DNA of 6,036 nucleotides from Verrucomicrobiota bacterium (GTDB lineage Bacteria > Verrucomicrobiota > Verrucomicrobiia > Opitutales > Opitutaceae), in contig JAURJO010000423.1 in assembly GCA_030832235.1 (NCBI GenBank), positions 1 through 6,036 on the forward strand. The letters are read 5' to 3'. Positions 1 through 4,777 of the stretch are shown here, piece by piece. The notes below the pieces were generated by a model, which did not search any database, was not told the DNA's origin, and saw only the letters and a program-made list of their open reading frames with translations. Both the position numbers and the translations under genes were made by a program. Each line of letters begins with the position of its first letter. Positions within the stretch are counted from its first letter, which is position 1.

Positions 1-197
1 GGCTTGTCGGTGCCGGCGTACTTCCGCGTGAGCGAGTCGCTCAGGTAAGGGTCGAGGACGACGCACTCGCCGCCGTGGCAGAGCAGAAAGCCGCTCTGGC
101 CGAGCCACCAGAGGTGGAGTCGGCCGGGCTGCGCTTCGGCCCGGGCGGCCGCCACGTCGGCCAGGAACGCTTCGTCCTGCAGCGCCGGCTGGATCAC
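1..197 (-). CDS. UlaG-like metallo-beta-lactamase-fold hydrolase, N-terminal part (runs off window)
   Basis: The first 65 codons are visible, starting at GTG (197-195) and reading off the left edge. After about 26 residues comes the pattern HLWWLGQSGFLL (residues 28-39), followed by VVLDPYLSDSL (46-56) and RKYAGTDK (58-65). This is how UlaG-like proteins of the MBL fold open: two beta strands of the alphabeta-betaalpha sandwich and the conserved D-P-Y-L-S-D turn. UlaG itself is a cytoplasmic L-ascorbate-6-phosphate lactonase; many relatives have unknown substrates, so hydrolysis of a sugar-acid lactone or phosphoester is only inference. The HxHxDH metal motif would lie beyond the window and cannot be checked. 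The GTG overlaps the TGA of the upstream MetE-like gene in GTGA, so translation is probably coupled. This overlap and the start of recognisable homology decide the start. Family call good; substrate unknown. Confidence 0.82.
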   Translation of the reverse strand, partial: MIQPALQDEAFLADVAAARAEAQPGRLHLWWLGQSGFLLCHGGECVVLDPYLSDSLTRKYAGTDK

Positions 198-1228
198 AGG
201 CCGAGTTCCCCGCGCACCTGGCGAACACCCGCGACCATATTCCGCAGCTTTGGCTGCGCGGCCCAGCGCGCGGTCTGGCTGAGGCCGCAATCCGGCGCGA
301 ACACCAGCCGGTCCGCGGGCGCGTGACGGAGGCAGAGCCGCACACGGTCGGCGATCTCGGCGGGTGTTTCGACGTGATAGCTCTTCACGTCGACGACCCC
401 GACGGCGACGTCCATGCGGCGGGCGATCTCCGCGATGACCTCGACCTCCGCGAACTCGCGGCTGGCCATTTCCACGTGCATCTCGTCGGCCTTGAAATCG
501 AGGAACGCCGGGAACATCGGCGCGAGCCGCCGCGGGCCGATGGCGCGCGCCTTGTAGTTCCCGAAGCACAGGTGAGTGCAGAGGCGGACGCGGCCGGCGA
601 CGGATTCGACGGTGCGGTTGAAGATGTCGACAAACCGCCGCGGGTCCTCGCGGTGCGCGTAGCAACTCATCGAAGGCTCATCCACGCTGATCTCCTGGCA
701 GCCGGCGGCGACGAGCGCCTCGAGTTCGGCGCGCACGATCGGGAGCAGCGCCTCGGTCACCGCCCAACGATCGGCGTAACGCCCGCTCGGGATGAGTCGC
801 CCGCTCAGCGTGTAGGGGCCGGGGACGCTGGCCTTCAGCACCGGGCCGGCGGGAGCAAGGCGCCGCAGGCGTTTGAACTCCTCCACCGCGCCCAGGCCCC
901 GCGGCGCGCGCAGTTCGCTGGTGATGGCGTGCTTGCCGCGCTGGTCATGCGCAGGCGGGCCGAAGCGCCGCGGTGATTCGCTCTCGAGTGCGATGCCTTC
1001 GATGAAGCCGTAGAACGACAGGTTGAAATCGAGCCGCGTCTGCTCGCCGTCGGTGATCACGTCGAGGCCCGCCTCCACCTGGTCATGCACCGCGGCGATG
1101 ACGGCGTCGTCCTGGATCTCGGCGATATCGGCGCGGCCGAATTCCGCGAGGTGGCGGCTGGCAAACTCGAGCCAGCTCGGGAACGGATAGCTGCCGATCA
1201 CCGAGGTGCGTAAGGGGCGGGACTGCAT
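194..1228 (-). CDS. Single-domain MetE-like (cobalamin-independent methionine synthase family) zinc methyltransferase
   Basis: This 344-residue protein corresponds to the catalytic C-terminal barrel of MetE; full-length MetE is about 750 residues, so the N-terminal half-barrel is absent. Visible motifs: IGSYPFP (11-17) at the barrel entrance, ITDGEQTR (58-65) with a Glu equivalent to the homocysteine-binding region, VPGPYTLSG (135-143), VDEPSM (182-187), and all four expected zinc ligands: H219 and C221 in THLCFGNY, E253 in HVEMAS, and C314 in APDCGLSQTARW. The Cys-to-Glu spacing is about ten residues longer than in E. coli MetE. The family moves methyl or alkyl groups to a zinc-bound thiol; stand-alone cores include methylcobalamin:homocysteine methyltransferases and epoxyalkane:CoM transferase, so methionine synthesis is not assured. 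It sits inside an apparent sugar-metabolism operon and overlaps the UlaG-like gene by 4 bases. The ATG at 1228 follows a pyrimidine-rich spacer without a Shine-Dalgarno sequence. Fold and metal site are solid; the true substrate is open. Confidence 0.88.
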   Translation of the reverse strand: MQSRPLRTSVIGSYPFPSWLEFASRHLAEFGRADIAEIQDDAVIAAVHDQVEAGLDVITDGEQTRLDFNLSFYGFIEGIALESESPRRFGPPAHDQRGKHAITSELRAPRGLGAVEEFKRLRRLAPAGPVLKASVPGPYTLSGRLIPSGRYADRWAVTEALLPIVRAELEALVAAGCQEISVDEPSMSCYAHREDPRRFVDIFNRTVESVAGRVRLCTHLCFGNYKARAIGPRRLAPMFPAFLDFKADEMHVEMASREFAEVEVIAEIARRMDVAVGVVDVKSYHVETPAEIADRVRLCLRHAPADRLVFAPDCGLSQTARWAAQPKLRNMVAGVRQVRGELGL

Positions 1229-1278
1229 GACGAGGGAAAAGGGAGCGTGCGGGTGAAAGTGCGAGGTAGGATGAAAAG
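1229..1278 (-). promoter_or_regulatory. Pyrimidine-rich leader before the MetE-like gene
   Basis: The 50-bp spacer is 41/50 pyrimidine on the coding (minus) strand and has no Shine-Dalgarno sequence. It shares two blocks with the spacer at 3757-3815: CACTTTCACCC (1261-1251; CACCTTCACCC at 3796-3786) and a TCCCTTTTCCCTC tract next to the ATG. It has no hairpin or T-run resembling a terminator, so transcription probably continues through it. A role in translation initiation is inference. Confidence 0.35.
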
Positions 1279-2061
1279 TCAGCGGGGTCCGACCGTGGCG
1301 TAGAGGCGGGAGAGGCGGTGGGCGTGCTCGTCGTAGGCGGCCTCGAAGAGTTCGGTGGCGCGCTTCGCGCCGACGACCGCACCGGCGGAAAGCACCTTCG
1401 GCGGATGGCCGGCGGCGGTGAGTCGTGCGGCGACCTCGGCCTTGATCGCGTTCACCACCAGGCAGCCGCCGACCGTGGAGCCCGGCGCCACCGGTGTGTC
1501 CAGCCCCTCGACGCGCACCATGGCGTCACCGACCGGCGCGCCGGTGTCGAGGACGAGATCCGCGAAGTCCATCAGCTTACGGCCGTCGGCGCGGCGTGAC
1601 GAGGAGGCCGCGGCGTGCGCGGAGCTCACGAGGGCGACGACGCGGATGTCGCGTTGACGAAACCCTTCCGCCATCTCGATCGGCACCAGGTTGCAGCCGC
1701 TGGAGGAGACGACGAAGGCGGTGTCGCGTGCGTCGAGGGCGTAGTTGCGCAGGATGCGTTCCGCCAACCCGGTCACGTTCTCCAGGAACATCGCCTGCCG
1801 CTGGCCGTTGGCGCCGACGACGAGATTATGGAACGAGAGCGAAAGCTCGACGATCGGATTGAAACCCGGGAACGAGCCGTAGCGCGGCCACATTTCCTCG
1901 ACCATGATCCGCGAGTGGCCCGAGCCGAAGACGTGCACCATGCGGCCTGCGAGGATCGTGGCGGCGAACCAGTCGGCGGCGGTGCCGATCGCGGGCAGCT
2001 GGGCGGAGACGGCGTCGACCAGCGCGCGGGAGCGCTGGAGGTAGGTGGCGGCGGGAGACAT
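1279..2061 (-). CDS. SIS-domain sugar-phosphate isomerase-like protein (UPF0309/SIS_2 type), copy 1
   Basis: A 260-residue soluble protein covering one complete SIS domain plus a helical N-terminus. Motifs in order: VFGSGHS (44-50) forming the first phosphosugar-binding loop, followed by the EE pair at 55-56; GANGQ (83-87); VVSSSGCN (117-124), the Ser-rich phosphate loop typical of SIS; IEMA (128-131); the SRRADGRKL stretch (155-163); DTGAPVGDA (172-180); and GSTVGG (194-199). This series matches the UPF0309 / 'sugar isomerase domain' group, whose members bind sugar phosphates and are presumed cytoplasmic isomerases; the reaction has not been defined for most. Length is close to the family norm. 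It lies 22 bp after the ROK kinase and is a full-length paralogue of the SIS gene on the other side of that kinase, so it probably acts on a phosphorylated product of the kinase or a related intermediate. Start at 2061 matches the N-terminal pattern of its paralogue (MSxAAxY). Confidence 0.9.
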   Translation of the reverse strand: MSPAATYLQRSRALVDAVSAQLPAIGTAADWFAATILAGRMVHVFGSGHSRIMVEEMWPRYGSFPGFNPIVELSLSFHNLVVGANGQRQAMFLENVTGLAERILRNYALDARDTAFVVSSSGCNLVPIEMAEGFRQRDIRVVALVSSAHAAASSSRRADGRKLMDFADLVLDTGAPVGDAMVRVEGLDTPVAPGSTVGGCLVVNAIKAEVAARLTAAGHPPKVLSAGAVVGAKRATELFEAAYDEHAHRLSRLYATVGPR

Positions 2062-2083
2062 GCGGAGGAGCCGAGCTTGAGGT

Positions 2084-2980
2084 TCAGGAGGGACGCAAGG
2101 CCAGCGCGGCGGCCCCCAGCGCGCCGGCCCATTCGCCGAGCACGGCCGGCGCTACCGGCACGGCGTGCCCGCCCGGTCGCCATTCGATCCGCGCGAGCTC
2201 CGCGGCGAGCGGTTGGAAAAGATGTTCGCCGGCGCGCGCGATACCGCCGCCGATCACGATCACTTCCGGGTCGAAAAGGTTGATGCAGGAGCCGAGGCCG
2301 AAGGCCAGAGCCCGGACCGATTCCAGCCACACCCGTGTCGCGTGCGCGTCTCCCCTCCGGTGGGCCGCGACTAGGTCGGCGGTCGAGGTGAACCGCCCGC
2401 CGCTGCGTGTGGCGAGGGTGCATTCGCCGACCAACGTCTCGAGCGCCCCCGGCATGCCGGTGATGCTCGGTGTGCCGTCCAGGTCGAGCGACATGTGCCC
2501 GATGTGGCCCGCGCGTCCGATCGCGCCGCTCAGCAGGCGGCCGCCGGCGAGCACCGCACCGCCCACACCGGTGCCGAGCGTCAGCATGACGACGTCGTTT
2601 CGCCCGCGGGCCGCGCCGGCCCAGGCTTCGCCAAGCAGGGCGGCATGCGCGTCGTTAAGCACGGGCACAGATTCCTTGTTGCCGAGCGCCTCGGTCCAAT
2701 CGAGTCCCGCGAGTCCGGTGAGCTTGCCCGGGAGATGGGCGATGCTGCGGCCGTTACTGGCGGCGAGGCCAGGGGCGCAGACGCCCGTCGCGGCCGGCTT
2801 GTGACCGAGCTCGCGGGAAAATCCTTCCAGCGTCTCGCGGGCAAGGCGCGTCCAGTCGGCGGCGGTGGCGTTGCCGTCGGCGGTGGCGTGGGTGACGTGG
2901 CGGAGAATGGTGCCGTCGGCCGAAGCTGCGACGGCCTTGATGCGCGTGCCGCCGACGTCGATCCCCGCAGCCCAGGTCAT
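2084..2980 (-). CDS. ROK-family sugar kinase (divergent ExGH motif, no zinc cysteines)
   Basis: A 298-residue protein with the ASKHA fold of ROK sugar kinases, which phosphorylate a free sugar with ATP in the cytoplasm. The phosphate-1 loop GIDVGGTRIKA spans 6-16; the probable catalytic base is D110 in LNDAHAALLGE (108-118); the phosphate-2 loop LTLGTGVGG spans 133-141; an adenosine-loop-like IVIGGGIARAG is at 241-251. Two hallmarks are altered: the ExGH motif reads H159-I-G-H162, and the usual CxCGxxGCxE zinc site reads S172-I-T-G-M-P-G-A-L-E181, with none of the three cysteines. It therefore looks like a zinc-less subfamily with changed sugar specificity rather than a standard glucokinase. 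The frame stays open upstream to 3307, but the start is placed at 2980 because the ROK fold begins there and the ATG overlaps the TGA of the preceding SIS gene (ATGA). The absence of a DNA-binding N-terminus argues for kinase, not NagC-like repressor. Confidence 0.9.
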   Translation of the reverse strand: MTWAAGIDVGGTRIKAVAASADGTILRHVTHATADGNATAADWTRLARETLEGFSRELGHKPAATGVCAPGLAASNGRSIAHLPGKLTGLAGLDWTEALGNKESVPVLNDAHAALLGEAWAGAARGRNDVVMLTLGTGVGGAVLAGGRLLSGAIGRAGHIGHMSLDLDGTPSITGMPGALETLVGECTLATRSGGRFTSTADLVAAHRRGDAHATRVWLESVRALAFGLGSCINLFDPEVIVIGGGIARAGEHLFQPLAAELARIEWRPGGHAVPVAPAVLGEWAGALGAAALALRPS

Positions 2981-3756
2981 GCGTAGAGGTGGGCGAGGCT
3001 GCGCCGGAAGCCCTCGTAGTAGGCCTCGAGCTGGCGCTCCGCGGCGTCGGCGGCCGGCGTGCCGACAAACTGGTGGCTCGGTAGCATCACCGGCTTGTGA
3101 CCGCGGCGGAGGAGCCGCTCGGCGGTTTCGCACCGCAGCATGTTGATCAACATCGCGCCGGTGACGGTCGAGGTGGGACCGGTGCGCCATTCGAGACCGG
3201 GTAATTCGACGACGCAGTCGCCCGGGGGACATTGGTTGTCGAGGACGATGTCGGCCACGTCGATCAGCTTTCGTCCCGACGAGTGGTTGGCTTTGGTACG
3301 CGAGCAATGGTCGACGGACACCACGCCGATCACGGGAAGACCGCGCTTCTTGGCACCGAGGGCCATCTCGATGATCAGCGGACGGATGCCGGACGTGGAG
3401 ATGAGGATGAACGCGTCGTTGGGGCCGAACTTGAAGCCGTCGAGCAATTGCTCCGCGTAGCCCTCAACCTTTTCCAGAAAGAGCGGACCGCGCAGCCCGT
3501 TGGCGCCGAGTGTGGCGCAGTGCTGCGAGATCGCTGACTCGGCCCACGCGTAGAAGCCCACGAAGCAGCCCTGCCGCGGCGTCATCTCCTCGCACATCAT
3601 CCGGGAGTGTCCGGAGCCGAAGAGGAAGATCAGGCCGCCACGCGCGATACGCTCCGCGCACAACTCGGCGGCGCGTTCGATCGCGGGCAGCTGGGTCTCG
3701 CGGAGACGAGTCAGCAATTTCTGGGTCTGGTCGAAGTAGTCGGTGGCGGCGGACAT
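2977..3756 (-). CDS. SIS-domain sugar-phosphate isomerase-like protein (UPF0309/SIS_2 type), copy 2
   Basis: A 259-residue SIS protein alignable end to end with the 1279-2061 product. Motifs: QLPAIERAAEL (22-32), LFGSGHS (45-51) with EE at 56-57, GANGLRG (84-90), ISTSGIRP (119-126) as the phosphate loop, IEMALGAKKRG (129-139), HSSGRKLIDVADIVLDN (158-174), then PPGD (177-180) and GPTSTVTG (193-200). The HSSGRKL and GPTSTVTG elements are closer to typical UPF0309 proteins than those of copy 1. Copy 2 carries extra cysteines (C55, C64, C80, C176, C181) and Q-C-P at 175-177 where copy 1 has G-A-P. Probable role: isomerising a phosphorylated sugar, or binding it, next to the ROK kinase with which it overlaps by 4 bases. 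The two copies may act on successive intermediates or form a heteromer; SIS proteins are usually oligomeric. Start at 3756 follows a pyrimidine tract with no Shine-Dalgarno sequence. Confidence 0.9.
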   Translation of the reverse strand: MSAATDYFDQTQKLLTRLRETQLPAIERAAELCAERIARGGLIFLFGSGHSRMMCEEMTPRQGCFVGFYAWAESAISQHCATLGANGLRGPLFLEKVEGYAEQLLDGFKFGPNDAFILISTSGIRPLIIEMALGAKKRGLPVIGVVSVDHCSRTKANHSSGRKLIDVADIVLDNQCPPGDCVVELPGLEWRTGPTSTVTGAMLINMLRCETAERLLRRGHKPVMLPSHQFVGTPAADAAERQLEAYYEGFRRSLAHLYA

Positions 3757-3815
3757 GAAGAGAGGGAAAGGGACGGTGAAAGGGAGGGTGAAGGTGAGGG
3801 GGAAAGAGAAGGAGG
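3757..3815 (-). promoter_or_regulatory. Extreme polypyrimidine spacer/leader before SIS copy 2
   Basis: On the coding (minus) strand 55 of 59 bases are C or T; on the plus strand it is a G/A tract. It contains the 11-mer CACCTTCACCC and, next to the ATG, TCCCTTTCCCTCTCTTC, both closely matched in the spacer at 1229-1278. Bases 3778-3806 form an imperfect mirror repeat. A base-paired terminator hairpin cannot form in so asymmetric a tract, which supports read-through from the SDR gene. A role as an alternative ribosome-binding leader or a triplex-forming tract is inference. Confidence 0.4.
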
Positions 3816-4616
3816 TTAGGTTTTGGGGACCTGGCCTTCGGTGACGCTCCAGCCGCCGTCGACGGCGAGGACCTGACCGGTGACGAAACGGGCGGCGTCG
3901 GAGAGCAGGTAGACGACAGCGCCGTCGCAGTCGGACGGTTGGCCGATGCGGCCGCCGTCGAGCGGCTGCTTCGAACGCGTGAAAGCGAGGATGCGCTCAT
4001 CGCCGGCGGCGCGCCGGGCCATCGGTGTTTCGACGAGCGCGGGGGCGAGGACGTTGCACCGGATACCTTGCGCGGCGTACGCCGCGGCGGCCGCGGTGGT
4101 GAATCCGATGATGCCGGCTTTTGCCGCGGCGTAGGCGTGCGTCGCGAAAAACGCGGGGGAGGGTGACCAAGCCAGCACGGAGCTCAGGTTAAGAATCACC
4201 CCGCCCTGACCCCGCGTGAGGAAAGTGCGAACCGCCGCGCGGTTGGAAAGCATGACCGATTGGAGGTTCAGCTCCAGCGTACCGCGGAGTCCTTCATCGG
4301 TGAGCTCGTGCAACGGCCCGTCTCCCAAGCGGCGTCCACTGCCGCCGGCCACGTGGTAGAGTGCGTTAAACCCTCCGAACCTTTCCTCCGCCAAGGCGAT
4401 CGCCGCCGGCCCATGGGCTGGATCGGTTGCGTCACCGGCGAGTGTCGCTACGCCAGCGCCCAGCTCCCGCGCCGCCGCGGCCAGCGATTCGGCGTTGCGT
4501 CCCGTGATCACCACCCGGGCCCCGGCGGCCAGGCAGGCGCGGGCGCCCGACAGGCCGAGTCCGGTGCTACCGCCAATGATGACGACGACGCGATCGGCGA
4601 GGGCGAGGAAGGTCAT
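3816..4616 (-). CDS. Short-chain dehydrogenase/reductase (classical SDR)
   Basis: A 266-residue Rossmann-fold oxidoreductase of the classical SDR type. The cofactor loop is IGGSTGLG (14-21), with G15, G19 and G21 in the canonical places and Ile instead of the usual Thr. TGRN (38-41) after beta-2, with Arg40 and no acidic residue, suggests NADP(H). GDATD (61-65) contacts adenine in relatives; HVAGG (88-92) stands for NNAG. The catalytic tetrad is complete: N117 in LELNLQS, S146 in LNLSSV, Y162 and K166 in YAAAK. The Ser-to-Tyr loop is about three residues longer than usual. Later elements N188, P192, ETPM (196-199) and the C-terminal GQVLAVDGGWS (247-257) are typical. The substrate is probably a sugar or sugar alcohol/acid given the neighbours, which is inference. 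It is the first gene of the minus-strand run, with 161 bp to the divergent TPR gene, so the operon promoter should lie there. No Shine-Dalgarno sequence precedes the ATG. Confidence 0.92.
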   Translation of the reverse strand: MTFLALADRVVVIIGGSTGLGLSGARACLAAGARVVITGRNAESLAAAARELGAGVATLAGDATDPAHGPAAIALAEERFGGFNALYHVAGGSGRRLGDGPLHELTDEGLRGTLELNLQSVMLSNRAAVRTFLTRGQGGVILNLSSVLAWSPSPAFFATHAYAAAKAGIIGFTTAAAAAYAAQGIRCNVLAPALVETPMARRAAGDERILAFTRSKQPLDGGRIGQPSDCDGAVVYLLSDAARFVTGQVLAVDGGWSVTEGQVPKT

Positions 4617-4777
4617 CGCGCGAACGAGTTAACGTACGAAGCCGCTTCGGCAACGGTTAATCCGGGCCTCGGAGAAACCTCCGCGCGGGGCTTGAGAAAA
4701 GCGCGCAGCCCGCATCACTCTTCGACGTGGCGCGCGTCTCTACTCCTGAATCAACCTCCGCCGCCGTGCTTTCCTTG
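4617..4777. promoter_or_regulatory. Divergent intergenic region, presumed site of both promoters
   Basis: This 161-bp gap separates the SDR-led operon (leftward) from the TPR gene (rightward) and is the largest non-coding stretch in the window. I see no clean sigma-70 promoter. For the TPR gene a weak candidate is TTGAGA (4692-4697) with ATCACT (4714-4719) 16 bases later. For the SDR gene the AT-richest part is 4628-4660, which contains an inverted-repeat structure. The last 40 bases before the TPR start are pyrimidine-rich and carry no Shine-Dalgarno sequence. Confidence 0.45.
4629..4660. promoter_or_regulatory. Nested inverted repeat, candidate operator upstream of the SDR operon
   Basis: CGAAGC-C-GCTTCG (4637-4649) is an exact 6+1+6 inverted repeat. 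It is enclosed by TTAAC (4629-4633) and GTTAA (4656-4660), a second inverted pair whose centre is 1.5 bases off the first. The element lies 12-44 bases upstream of the SDR ATG, where a repressor could overlap the promoter. It is also in the least GC-rich part of the gap. Short palindromes occur by chance, no regulator gene is in the window, and a second copy was not found here, so the assignment is tentative. Confidence 0.3.

Noticed and set aside
323..976. 217-codon plus-strand open frame opposite the MetE-like gene
   Set aside because: Composition dominated by D, R, A and H without motifs; it mirrors a well-supported gene with conserved zinc ligands.
1229..1278. Possible cobalamin or SAM riboswitch before the MetE-like gene
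   Set aside because: The spacer is only 50 bp, almost all pyrimidine, and cannot hold the conserved helices of either class.
1615..2283. 222-codon plus-strand open frame opposite SIS copy 1 and the end of the ROK gene
   Set aside because: Crosses the boundary of two real genes and ends in an arginine-rich low-complexity stretch; no family resemblance.
2981..3307. Upstream extension of the ROK reading frame to an ATG at 3307
   Set aside because: The extra 109 residues are arginine/proline-rich, lie within SIS copy 2 in another frame, and precede a standard ROK N-terminus at 2980.
4670..4683. Small hairpin CGGAG-AAAC-CTCCG in the divergent region, as a terminator
   Set aside because: Only a 5-bp stem, no following T-run on either strand, and no gene ends towards it from either side.
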